The translations under genes and the position numbers were made by a program. A stretch of 64,000 bases of DNA from Trifolium pratense (lineage: Eukaryota > Streptophyta > Magnoliopsida > Fabales > Fabaceae), in NCBI RefSeq assembly GCF_020283565.1, contig NC_060060.1:38068001-38132000 (forward strand). Direction: 5' to 3'. Shown here one piece after another: positions 23,692 through 35,335 of this stretch; position 1 is the first letter of the stretch, and each line of letters opens with the position of its first letter. Below the pieces are notes generated by a model that ran no database searches, was not told where the DNA came from, and saw only the letters and a list, made by a program, of their open reading frames with translations.

Positions 23692-25097
23692 ATGTCGACT
23701 TCATCAGAATATTCTGCGTTTTCCGCCAACAACAACAACAACAACAAATCATCAACGTTTTCTCAAACTTGTAATCTATTGAGCCAATTCATCAAAGACA
23801 AGGGTACTTTCGGAACTCTCTCCCTTCACAATCCATCCACCCTCACCCTCACACCAAATGGTAAATTCTAATTTCCAATTAATTAACTCCCATAATTTCA
23901 TTAATTTCCCCTTTTTTCTCATCATCATCTTTTTTTATTTTATTAAAATGCGTTTAATACGGAAGTTAGTTCTATTAAACCTAATTTTTCTCCATATATC
24001 AGCATCATATAAAAAATCAACATGCAATGTAAATGAATTTTCTTCTTGATTTCTTACGAATTTGTTAATCAATCTACAGTGTCTCCTGATTCATCTTGTT
24101 CTGGAACAACAACCATGGACTTCTTTCCAACAAAAGAAGAAGAACTTAAAACTGTAGATTTTTTATCTACCAGGTACGTTTTTGTGCTTAACTGTGTTGA
24201 ATTAAGAAAATGAATGAATCATAATCTTGTTGTTTTGTTTACAGTGGATTTAACTCTATTGTTGCTCAAGAGACTAAAACTGCACAATTGACTATGTTTT
24301 ATAATGGACAAGTTATTGTGTTGGATGATTTTCCTGCTCAGAAAGTTGAGGAGCTTAAGTCATTTGCAAAAACTAAAACTCAGATTCAACCTTCAATTAA
24401 TCCTAATATCATCACTCAACCATCTTCCACACTGATTATTGGAGGTAATTAATTGCTCTTTATTCATTACTAATAATGTTTATCATGGATGATTTTATTT
24501 TTTAATACTCGTTGATTATAACTTTGATTTCTGTACAGAACCAACAATTGCTAGAAAAGCTTCACTTCTTCGATTCATGGAAAAGAGGAAAGATAGGTAC
24601 GCCTCTCAAATACAAAAATATTGTTCTGCATGTCTTTGGCCCCGTTTTAATTGACTTATTTTTAAACTTATAAAATATAATTTATACAAATAAGTAAATT
24701 TTTATGTTAATTTATAATTTGTTTTTTCATAAACATCCCGACAAACTTTGAATCGAATAATATATATAAAAGCTTATTTATTTCGTAAGCTGTCTTGCAT
24801 AACTTAAAAAAAATAAGTCAATCCAAACATGTCCATTATGGGTGAAATATCGAAACAATCTCAGAATCAATTAGTTTGTGATGAATTTCTATTTTACCTT
24901 TTGGTGGTTTGAATTTGGCTTTAGTGCCACTGGAAATTGATGCATCATTTCTTTTTATCCTAGTCTGTTGTGCAAATTGCATGGTGGTGGTGTTATTTTG
25001 GCTTAATTTATTGATATTTATTATTTTTTGTTTTATTTGCAGAGTTACTTCCAAATCACCATACTCTAAACCAAGCAATCCATCTCTGATGCAGTAA
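23692..25097 (+). CDS. TIFY10: JAZ/TIFY jasmonate repressor, TIFY10 (JAZ1/2) type
   Basis: Five exons: 23692-23860, 24080-24173, 24245-24444, 24539-24596 and 25043-25097, giving 191 aa. It represses MYC2-type factors in the nucleus and is removed through SCF-COI1 when JA-Ile is present. The N-terminal motif SQTCNLLSQFIKDKGTFG is the JAZ1-clade conserved block. The ZIM/TIFY core reads TMFYNG (about 105-110) within QLTMFYNGQVIVLDDFPAQK. The Jas region (about 155-182) reads EPTIARKASLLRFMEKRKDR|VTSKSPY. The degron loop has P-T-I-A-R-K where canonical JAZs have L-P-I-A-R-R, which may weaken COI1 binding. Intron 4 splits the Jas motif at the conserved Jas-intron site; retention would add about 15 residues and a stop. 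That intron contains a hAT-like MITE. A G-box lies upstream. Confidence 0.93.
24638..24833. mobile_element. hAT-like MITE in the JAZ Jas intron
   Basis: Inverted ends (GGCCCCGTTTTAATTGACTT on the left; reverse of AATAAGTCAATCCAAAC on the right) and CAAATAAGT-type subterminal repeats match the elements in the CPN20 intron (52794-53013) and the first Dabb intron (45237-45459). The target duplication is unclear. Confidence 0.6.
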
Positions 25098-26487
25098 AGC
25101 CTGCTAATCCATTACATGGCTTGTGTTAGGTGCTAAATAATTGTAAATACTAGGGCAATCACAGTTTTAAGTAGATTCAACTTCTTTTTTTGTTTATATT
25201 TTCTATGGGCCTCTCAGCTAATTCTCTCTTTCTGTCATTTTATATATATTGTAGATCTAACGTAGTCTATTAGCTGAGGGCTCTTTTTATGATTATAAAT
25301 AAATAAATATTTCCTATAATTAGTTTTTTTCATTTTTGAATTCATTTTTCTCATTTCTTTTGTATGTTTTCTTTCTCCCATTTATTCTTTTTATGCACTC
25401 CTTTTTCTTCTTTCTTTTTATGCACTCTTTGGCTAGGATTATGGGTAATAGAATTTGGGTAGGAGTTGTTCCTCTTTCTTCTGGTTTTTCTGTTGCTGCA
25501 GCTATGTCTGCTGAACCTTGTATCATTAATAGCTGTGTTCCAGCTTATTCTTAATGAATTATGTTTAACCTCAAAAAAAAAAAAAAACATTAGCTTGTTT
25601 GGTATGATCAAACTGTATTCAACCTTTTGTTCAACTCAATGTTGGTCAGAATCAATTTTACATACAGTTACGTAACAAATCAGTATAAAAATGTAACAAA
25701 CTAATAACAAAGTTATCCAATATACATGGGATTATATTTATAGATAAGTTTGTGAAGTATTTTGAGAATTAACGTGGCACATTGATATTATTATTTTTTG
25801 GGCCAATATTTAAGCTGCTTCTACAGTGTTTTTTTAAAAAAAGAGCAAATATTAGTAATACGCTGGAATTGAAAGTGTAGTTTGAATCTACGAACGTCTT
25901 ATCATTTTGCTCCTTAACTTCTCATCTTAGTCACTAAACTATCGTTATAGTATGTAAGAGATATTTTGATCTCACTTGATGCACTTTGTAGACTAACAAA
26001 CACTTTTTTTTTTCTTATTCCAATTCATCATTTTGAAAGTGGATAAAATAATGGCTTATACTTTATACATGTTCGGAGCACTGCATTTGGACAGGATGGG
26101 GGTTCTAGAAACTGTAGTAGCAGGGTGGGGATATGAGTAGCTTTCTCAAATTGGAGACAAGAGAAAGCCCAAATCGGAGCCTTTAGTTGGGCCCAATTTC
26201 ATTTCTTTTCAAATCTCAAGTGGAGATAATTTATGTCCGACCGCTCACATTATTTCTCTACCCCACAGATTATTTGAAGCTTTCTAATTTTTTAACGTGT
26301 TCTGATAAACTTAAACTTTGCATTTGCTGAGACAAAAACGTGTTATGAATGACAAAAATTAAATACATGCTCTAACATTTACCAAAAAAAAAAGTTTTGA
26401 CAAACTTAATTTTTACTTTGCTGAAAAATATCAGGAATAAATTTAAATTTTACCGCGTGAGAGTAAATTTTAAGAGTTTAATTGTTG

Positions 26488-26642
26488 TGCACTGTTGGTG
26501 TAAAAATTCTTTACACATACATTCAATAATGCGTTGCACATCATTTAATGAATGTGACACATCATGTATTTTTAAATACCATACATGATGTGTCAGTATA
26601 TTATTGGATGTATGTGTAAAATAATTTTATACTGACAATGCA
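26488..26642. repeat. Foldback MITE with about 55-bp inverted arms
   Basis: The left arm starts TGCACTGTTGGTGTAAAA. The reversed right arm starts TGCATTGTCAGTATAAAA. Both continue through TTTACACATACAT and CAATAAT to CACATCA. Non-coding and transposon-like. Confidence 0.7.
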
Positions 26643-26851
26643 TATAAATTAAATTCATATTTTAAGGGGCGCCAATTTGTTTTTTTGCTAATCAAAATAT
26701 TCTATACATATAATTATAGAGACTAATCTTTCAAAATAACTTAAATCTATTTAAATGGTTGACTTATGATAACAAATGTAATCGATAAAGTCTTGCTTCA
26801 TTGTGACTTTATAAGTTGGGCCATTGAAATTGGAAGCCCAATATCTAGTTA

Positions 26852-27419
26852 GAGCATCCACAATGGAGAAACTCAATTTTGAGTACTTAAGTGGGTCACA
26901 TGGTACATATCACTTATCTATAATTTTTTAATAATATTACCTAATAAACACTCATTCCCTCTAACCCAACACCTCTTAGAGCATCTTCAATAAGAGTATC
27001 AAAGAGAGTATCTTAGGTTAATGATCCGTACCTTATTTTTTTTTATCATCGGAGTTCCATGACGTGACACATAGGGTATCGAAATTGATGATACAGTATC
27101 TTATTTAAGTTACCGTATCATCAATTTAATATCATTAATTTCAGTTAAAAAAATAAATATAAAAGGGACAACTGGATAATAATGTATCATACCCAAAGTG
27201 ATACCACCATCGAAGCAAAATACATATGAGTTACATAAATATTACATGACATTGTATGATCATTTATTAGTAATCTATGATACCCAAAATGATATCATCG
27301 TTGGAGATGCTCTTATAATGTTCTAAATAGGTCCACTAATAAATCTACATTATTACAAAGAGTCCCACGTAAACAAATAGGTACTCAAATTTGTTTTTTC
27401 TCTAATGGTAATACATAAT
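26852..27419. mobile_element. Tourist-like MITE interrupted by a second MITE
   Basis: Left end GAGCATCCACAATGGAG after TTA at 26849-26851. The reversed right part (ACCATTAGAGAAA..AAATTTGAGTAC near 27405) matches the left subterminal TGGAGAAACTC..TTTTGAGTAC. The outermost right end is eroded. The inner element occupies 26979-27312. Confidence 0.55.
26979..27312. mobile_element. Inner Tourist-like MITE with TTA target duplication
   Basis: Left terminus GAGCATCTTCAA and reversed right terminus GAGCATCTCCAA, with TTA at 26976-26978 and 27313-27315. 334 bp, containing further inverted copies of GATAC..ATGATAC motifs. It lies inside the MITE at 26852-27419. Confidence 0.8.
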
Positions 27420-27432
27420 AGACTAATAGTTA

Positions 27433-27681
27433 CTCCTTCTGTCTCAAAATAAATGACATATTCGACCTTCTTCACGTTTATAATGCACAATTTTAATCAT
27501 TAATATTTTAAATTATCTATTAGTAAAAATTATATATTTTAAGAATATTCATCGAGATAAATCAAACAAAATCTCATATGTTAATATTTACATATGCATA
27601 TTAATAAATAAATACAGTAAAAAAAATCATATGAATAGTAGGCAAAGTAAAAAATATCTCATTTATTTTGTTATCTGAGAG
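27433..27681. mobile_element. Stowaway-like MITE
   Basis: Left CTCCTTCTGTCTCAAAATAA and reversed right CTCTCAGATAACAAAATAA continue in step to AATGACATA/AATGAGATA, flanked by TA at 27431-27432 and 27682-27683. 249 bp. Confidence 0.7.
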
Positions 27682-28090
27682 TAACATTTCACCAAAGCAA
27701 TTATCAATTTGTGGTCCCCAAGTTAACATAACTTTCCATATTTATCTTCTTTTTTTTTATTAATTTTTAGAAGACCTTGAATGATACAGTAATTAAGTTT
27801 GGAGGGTAATATTAAAGGGAAAGTCTGACTCTGAAACAGTTCCCCCCTAACAACAACAAACAATCTAGTAGTATCATCTTCTTCCCCTTTCCATTGTCTG
27901 TCCTTTCTTCTTCACCCTCTCTTTCGAGGGTTTTTTTTTTTCTTTTTTTTCTTTCCTTTTTTCTTTTCCTTTTCATCTTATTTTCTTCTTTTCTGTTGTA
28001 ATTTAGTTTTTTTTTTTTCCTTTCAATTCAGTTTCCATTTCCCATTTCTTTTACCTCTGCTGCTTCAAACCCTAACCCTAGAAACTGAAG

Positions 28091-31000
28091 ATGCTTCCAC
28101 AGAAATTGAGACAGAATCCAATGATGCAACACTCTCTCTACCATCATCCTGCTCTTATCACTCCTCCACAGGTTCGTTACTCTTTATTACTTCATATTCC
28201 TCTCAATCTAGCTCGTATTATATTTCTGATCACTGTTTTAGCTTCAATTACTTACTAATTGATCAATCATAGGTCTTCATCCCTTAAAAATTAGATATAT
28301 AATATATGTAAATTATTACTCTGCAATTTTGATTTTAACTGCACGAATTCATCTTATCGTTTTGGTGTTTACTCGAGTTTAAACCTTAGGTATTGATGTT
28401 AATTCGAGTTTAGCTTTGTTCGATTAGATTAGTGGAGAGGTGAGTCTATAAATTTTGCTTTTAGGATTTTTGTTTGTTTTTGTTTTTTTACATTTTTATT
28501 TTGCAGATAGAGCCTATCTTGAGTGGAAATCTGCCTCCTGGCTTTGATTCGAGTACATGCCGCAGTGTGTGAGTGTTTAGTAGACACTTTATTTTTACTT
28601 TTTTTTTTTTTTTATCTAGTGATTTTTCCTAGTTTAGTAGCCTCAAACTTCATTACCTCTAAGATAATCTTTAGCATAAATTGTGTTCTAGCTGTTCTTT
28701 TTATTGGTTTCTGCTTTTCGTAGTCAATGGATTCAATTTTCATTTATCGGCAGACTTGTTAAGTTTTTTTTTTTTTGTTTTTGTATTATATTTTGCATTA
28801 TTGTATATCTAATCTAATCACTTTTGAGGAAATGCAGTTATGTCGGCAACATTCATCCTCAGGTTACAGAACCACTTCTTCAAGAGCTTTTTTCAAGTGC
28901 TGGTGCACTTGAAGGATGCAAGCTTATTCGGAAAGAGAAGGTCAGCTTTGTTGATAGTTATCTCATCAAACGGAAAATAAAACGATGGATTAATAAAATT
29001 ACAATATTTATAATATCTTTTTGCTGTTCTAATAACAAAAGTCATTTAGTGAGAAATTTCACGCAATCTTATTCTTCTTTTGTATTTTCAATCATGATGA
29101 TCTGCTTTATATTGTCATCTGCAGTCATCTTATGGCTTCGTGGACTACTACGATCGCAGTTCAGCTACAATTGCTATTGTGACTCTCAATGGGAGGAATA
29201 TGTATGTGTATGCTTGTTAATGTTAGTTATGGAACACTTTTGTAAGTTTATTATTTTAACACGTTGTCTGCAGTTTTGGACAGGCTATCAAAGTTAACTG
29301 GGCTTATGCTCGTGGCCAAAGAGAAGACACGTCAGGTTATATTTCTTTGGATCATGTACCTTTGTCGATAATTTTGCCTCCCTTTTTTTGTGAATCACAA
29401 ATTTACTTTTATCGTTCATTTTGATTTAGGACATTTCCATATTTTTGTTGGTGACCTTAGTCCCGAGGTTACAGATGCAACTCTGTATGCTTGCTTCTCC
29501 GTGTATTCTAGTTGCTCGTAAGTTTTATACACCCTTTATCTTTATTTTTTTATATTCGTTATCCTGGTTTACTAAGGGGGATACTTTGTTTTTATGAGAC
29601 GGGGAGATATTTTGTTAGAAGTACTTCAGACCTGAATGTGTATCCGAAATCAATTCATTTTCATTAATATCATCACACTTATTGGATGTTGGTTGCAGAG
29701 ATGCAAGGGTAATGTGGGATCAGAAGACAGGCCGTTCCAGGGGATTTGGATTTGTATCTTTTCGAAATCAGCAGGCATGAAATCTTCACTTTTTACATTT
29801 GTTATCTTTTTATCTTTATTTATTTCTGTGTCTTTGACATGCTAATGGTAGGGTGACTTTGTTTTATATGTAATTTTTCAGGAAGCCCAAAGTGCCATAA
29901 ACGACTTAACTGGTAAGATATATTATCATGTAAATTCTAGTTTTTCATTTTCAACATAGCTGAAGTGAAGCGTGTGTGTATGTGTGTGGTAATTGTTTGA
30001 TACCATGTCATTTATATATTTTTAACTAACAAGATGTAAATTGTTTAAAACATTCAAATCAATATCTTGCTCCAAGCCCCGACCAGACTTCTTTTTTTAG
30101 TTGGAAATTATATCTGAAAATTAATATGCATATGTAGTAGTAGTACCTATTTCAATGGTTAAAACATATTTTAGGGGGATGTGATGGGGGGCACCTAATT
30201 GTACTGTTGTTTATGATGAAGGATCAAACAAATATTTTGATTGGTTATATGGTCCCTAAGCATTTGGTATTCAAGTCCTCACCGCACCAAGACCAGTAAA
30301 TTAGTGATTAAATTAGTGATAATTCTAATTGGATGTTTGGTTCATTGAAGTACTGTCTTCATAATTTTAGTTAAATAGTTAATTACATTTAGTCCTTCAG
30401 TTTTGTTGGATTTTTTAATGTTTTCCCCGACACTTCAGGTTGTCTGATTTTTTAATGTTTTCCCCAACACTTCAGGTAAATGGCTCGGAAGTAGGCAGAT
30501 TCGTTGTAATTGGGCCACAAAAGGAGCTACTATCAATGGTGAAAATCAGAGTTCAGATTCCAAAGGTGTTGTGGAGTTAACCAGCGGAACATCTGGTGAG
30601 ATCATAAGTTTATTATACTATAATTCCTTACAGGGGGCTTCACATTTTTTTCTTTAATTTTTGTGGTGTACAGTTGGCATTAGAAGTCAGTGAATCCGTG
30701 TGTTCGTTACCTGTTTCTTGAAAACACTTATAAATATACTATGATTTCTGATGAAAACTGTTACCAAACATACAATTAAGCCCTTCTTTATTGTATTTAA
30801 AATAATTGAAAGTAAATTTTAAGCCCTTCTTTGTTACCAAACATGGAGGTTGACTTCAAATGATTTTTTAATGGGATCATCCAATTATTAGCTTTAAATC
30901 TGTTGAATGCTGCTTTATAATAGCTTTTTTTTTTCATGGTTGAAATTTTTGACAAAAATATTTTTTGTGCATCTATATACTTTTCCATCTATTTATCACA

Positions 31001-32162
31001 GTGGCCTGATTGTTTATTTTGCTTGCTGAATAATCTTCACATCTTGTTTGGCTTTTATTTTTTGTAGAAGAAGGGCAGGAAATAACCAGTGATGACGGTC
31101 CTGAGAAGAATCCTCATTATACCACTGTTTATGTTGGCAATCTTGCTCCTGAGGCAAGGATTCATATTGTTTTCCGACAGTTTTTACCTTACTAGTCTTT
31201 CACGTCTATCTGGGAGTACTTTTCTGTCTATTTAAATGGGTGTAATATACTATAGTATCAACTACTCTGGCAGTTGTGTGCATAGACGGAAAGTGCTTCA
31301 GTACTATATTTTGCAATTAGATTTGCAAACTATATAAAATATGAATAGTAGAGTACTGTAAATTCAAATTCAGTTTGTTCTAAAATTATGTTGTGTTCGT
31401 CGTTTGTTAATTGCAGGTTACTTCTGTTGATCTCCATCATCATTTTCATGCCCTCGGTGTTGGAACTATTGAAGATGTTAGGGTGCAACGAGACAAAGGT
31501 TTTGGGTTTGTGAGATACAGTACCCATGGTGAAGCAGCTCTTGCTATACAGATGGGAAATACTCGGTTTCTGTTTGGCAAACCCATCAAGGTAAATGGCT
31601 AACTGGCAGGATATATATCCGTTATATTCTTTTATTTAGAGGTGTATTACCAGAGCCCAGAGGAAATATCGTATCAAGGTTTCATTAGTATCTGGATTTT
31701 TTAAAACAAATTTCAAGTAGAATGCTAACTAGGTTGTCTATCTTTCTCAGAACCCACTTATTCACTAAGATCTTGCATCATATCCTCAACCATATACTGT
31801 ATAATATAGATTCATAATACTCGAAAGCTCTAAGAAAATGTTGGATTGGTTTTCTAATCTTGTTAATTGATATTTTGCAGTGCTCATGGGGTAGCAAGCC
31901 AACTCCTCCAGGAACAGCTTCTACCCCTCTTCCACCACCAGTTTCTACGCATGTACCAGTGCCAGGACTTTCACATGCCGGTCTTGCAGCGTATGAACGC
32001 CAGCTAGCTTTGAGCAAAATGAATGGTGCACATGCCCTTCTGCAACAGCAGAATCAGCATGCCCTAAAGCAGGCAGCCATGGGAATGGGTGCTATTGGGG
32101 CTGGGTATGGTGCAGGATTCCCTAATGCTGCCACCACCCAGCACCTTATGTACTATCAGTAA
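28091..32162 (+). CDS. UBP1: UBP1-type oligouridylate-binding protein, three RRMs
   Basis: Twelve exons: 28091-28171, 28507-28568, 28838-28940, 29125-29201, 29274-29335, 29430-29517, 29699-29774, 29882-29912, 30476-30595, 31068-31153, 31417-31590 and 31881-32162, giving 413 aa. It is a TIA-1-like nuclear and stress-granule protein that binds U-rich RNA and affects pre-mRNA splicing and mRNA stability. RRM1 (about 49-120) has RNP2 VYVGNIH and RNP1 [12 protein letters not shown]2 (about 131-208) has HIFVGDLS and [11 protein letters not shown]3 (about 252-322) has TVYVGNLA and KGFGFVRY. The C-terminus is Pro/Gln/Ala-rich. The N-terminus ([20 protein letters not shown]) is a short form of the Gln-rich UBP1 leader. 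Introns 7 and 10 use GC donors. The intron 8 acceptor is tandemly duplicated. RNP motifs are intact. Confidence 0.94.
30406..30475 (+). repeat. 37-bp tandem duplication of the UBP1 intron 8 acceptor
   Basis: GATTTTTTAATGTTTTCCCC plus ACACTTCAG occurs at 30409-30438 and 30446-30475, with one G/A difference. Both copies end in a polypyrimidine tract and CAG. Only the downstream CAG keeps the reading frame. Confidence 0.85.
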
Positions 32163-35100
32163 AATATCCGACCCCCTATGAAAATTAAAGATGTTTATTT
32201 TAAGTCTTTTGAGCCGCCATAATGGTTTTACAATACTGCATGTTAATTACTTCCCTCTTCCCCCCTATGGTGTGCTCTTTTCTTCCTTTGTCTTTCTCAT
32301 TCTTTTCCTTTTGTACCTACCTTTTCGGTGTGCTTTATGCTTTGTTTTTGCCCAACATATTTGTTTTGCTACAATAATTTATTACTACTTTCTTACTACA
32401 GAAAAATGTCAGTAGCACAATGAAAAATATAAAATTGCTAATATCCTCCCCATTGCACTGTTTCTTAATGATGAAAATGACCACAAAATTCAATGAGCTT
32501 TAAACACATTATTGAGCTTGGGTTTTGTTTTGGTAAATAAGGGATTCTGACTAATGAGAAAGAAAGACATACGAAATGGTTCGGATTTTACTTGGAATTT
32601 GCTTGCAGTTTACTGTATTTTGATTAGTTATATGTATATACAGTAACAACAGTGGGAAATATCAACAAATGCTAAATTTTTTATTTCATTATACTAAGCT
32701 CATCTTTTCTAAGCATATGATATTTTTATTTATTCAATATTTGGACTTGTATGAGTGGAAAAAATAGTTATCTCATTTCAAGATGGGAAAAGGTTTTTAG
32801 AAAAAAATCTTACGAATGAGTATGGCACAGTTCTTGCATTATACAATGCCCCTGAAGATAATTATCATTAGCTTTTTATTTTCTTCAACGAATGTTAATT
32901 CATTTTATACAAAGAGTATATGAAAACGACGTCCACATTTGACAGAATAGTCGTGAAGCTCATGAAAATACCTTCTTTTTCTATAAAAAATACTTTATTC
33001 ACGAAAATGTTTATTAAAGTAGATTATTACTCGATTATAAAGTTATTCTTGTAAATCATGTATTTCATCTATGACCACGAGTTTAATGTGACAGCACATT
33101 AGCATAAATTTTCCTCTTTTTTTTTTTACAAACATACAACACAAATTGTATGTGCTTTTTACTAGTTTTCCTCATAAATTATTCACATGAATTATCATGT
33201 GATCGACCAAATGATCAAGAATGCGTTCATAGCTTATGAGGAAAGCTATAGAGCTTGTAAAAGTAACATGTCGTATCATATCAATGTTACACTTTCCTCT
33301 CTATAGTCTAGTCTATTGAGGAACAAAGGAGCACAATGATGTTCTTTAAGGAAAAAATTGAGAGCTGAAAAAAATGTAGTAGTAGTAGTAGTAAATTTAG
33401 TAGTGGGGGCATTAGGCATATACCATCGAATAATAAAAGAAGGGTTCCAAGTTCCGACACAAAGTAGCTAGGAACCATAGTTATGATTTTCTTTTCTTTC
33501 TTTTAGACCATAGCTTGGTTTCATGATTTTATTTCTTTTTCTTAGTGGGATGGGATGGCCACACTATAGTTGGATTCCCTTGTCATAATACTCATATTGG
33601 TGCTCCTTTCATTTTCAATGTGTTCCATCTTATGGTCCCCACTTAAATGGCATCAACTTAAACGACGAAATAACACATTTATGAGACAGCTTCTTCTTGT
33701 GTTCAAAATAAGGTCTTAATACAGCCTCTCCAATACCCCACTTCCACCTCCCTTAAGTCCTCTACCCCTTTTGTCATCTTACATGACATATGAACCATTT
33801 ATGGGCTACAATGAAAGCAATGCACTACAAAACAAAACATGAAGAGAAGAAACTAGATAAAATACTAGTATTTTTAATTCATACACTAAGAATTACTCAA
33901 CTTACTAACTAATTATAAACATTAGATTTTAATAATACAACCATTGAATTATAAATTTTTGTTGAATAGATCAACTATACAAACTTTTATAAGAATTGAG
34001 TTATAATCTTTTTTTGGACTATGTATATATATCACCCAATTGGGATTTTAAAATCAATTCTAACCCAAACATCAAGTTGCTAAATTATTTGGAGGTGTTT
34101 GTTGTCAAATGTTTTTCTAATAAAATCAATTGAGACATAAATTATTTTAAATTTTTTCAATAATAAATACTATCAAAATCTAAAATAATTAAATATTATA
34201 ATTTTTAGCCGATAATTAGAGTCTTTGACCCTTAATAAACACCCAAGATATTCTCACTCTTAGGCCTTTTATTTTCAATATAAAACTTCTTTTTATTTAT
34301 GAGATTTGGATGTATTCTAAATTGACGACCCCAATAATTAAATACAGAATGATTGTGAAATGTGAAAATTGAAGGACACGCCCAAAAAATAATAATGAAT
34401 GTTTAGAATAGTGACTCATTTTTTTTAATTTTCAAAGACCAGTGACTCATTCTTTAAATTTCATACTATTGACTGAATTTAATATACTATAGATTGTTAG
34501 CTGATTGAGGTGTGTTTGAGGGAGTAGTTTTCTTATTTCTTTACACCTTTTCTTTTTTCATGTAAAAAGTTAGGAGAAATCTAACATGTGCCCTAATGGC
34601 ACATGGGCACATGTTAAGAGACTCAATATAGAAATATTAGTATTCGCCTAAAAATTCATGTATTCAATTTGATAAAAGTCAAAATGCTACTTTTTTTCAA
34701 TGTAAATTTTCTACTTTTGAGTTCTTTAAGATATGCCCTTAGGACACATGATAGCAAGATCCAAAAAGTTACTGTTATACACTTATAATCGACATGAGAG
34801 AGGGTAAGTATATTATAATGTAACAACCATTTTCCTTATTAAAAAAAACTATATTTTGTACCAAAAAGAAACTATATTGTAACAATCATGCACAATAACT
34901 AAATGAAAATATATAACAAAAAAAAAAATCAAACTAATTAAAAACGATGACCAGTAATATACTATATTTTTTTTCATCATAAGCGAGCAGTATGATATTC
35001 TAATATTGTGCAAACGATATAAGATGAAAATTTTAAGGAAAGAAAATTAGTATTTGAGACAGAATCCAGAAGCAGAACAAATCCATCTACACAATTGAGA

Positions 35101-35335
35101 ATGATTTGTGATTTCATAATTCATGATTCCTTTTTGTGCTTGGCAAAAGGAAAAATACATCAAAATACATACATCTTCTCTCTCTTTATTTCTCATCGTC
35201 AAAAATTTCGTTTTGGTTGCGATCAAGTTATCTATATAAATATTCCATATAGTTAACAATAGTATAGTATTTATACTATGTACTTAGATTATTAATTAAT
35301 TTCCACGGCCAGGGTATGATTCATCAAATCCTTGA
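32163..35335. other. Intergenic between UBP1 and the FLZ gene
   Basis: UBP1 3' UTR, then AT-rich sequence. A short AGT repeat lies near 33380. A diverged copy of the TTAACATGTGCC-ended MITE is at about 34588-34762. A possible small duplication with ACTATATT and a short A-run is near 34848-34880. No gene seen. Confidence 0.4.
34588..34762. repeat. Diverged TTAACATGTGC-ended MITE copy
   Basis: The left end has AACATGTGCCCTAATGGCAC followed by ATGTTAAGAG. The right end has CTTTAAGATATGCCCTTAGG and ACACATG. It matches the better-preserved element at 23360-23519. Confidence 0.5.

Larger units (their letters stand above)
25098..28090. other. Intergenic: JAZ 3' UTR, nested MITEs, UBP1 leader
   Basis: A possible retroposon tail ends at 25573-25585 (CCTC then A-run). 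MITEs at 26488-27681 are listed separately. The 200 bp before UBP1 are TC-rich, typical of a plant leader. No protein gene seen. Confidence 0.45.

Noticed and set aside
25336..25554. 72-codon ORF with a hydrophobic N-terminus after the JAZ gene
   Set aside because: The start is a T-rich tract giving Phe/Leu runs. The tail may be a retroposon 3' end (A-run at 25573), but no family or target duplication was found.
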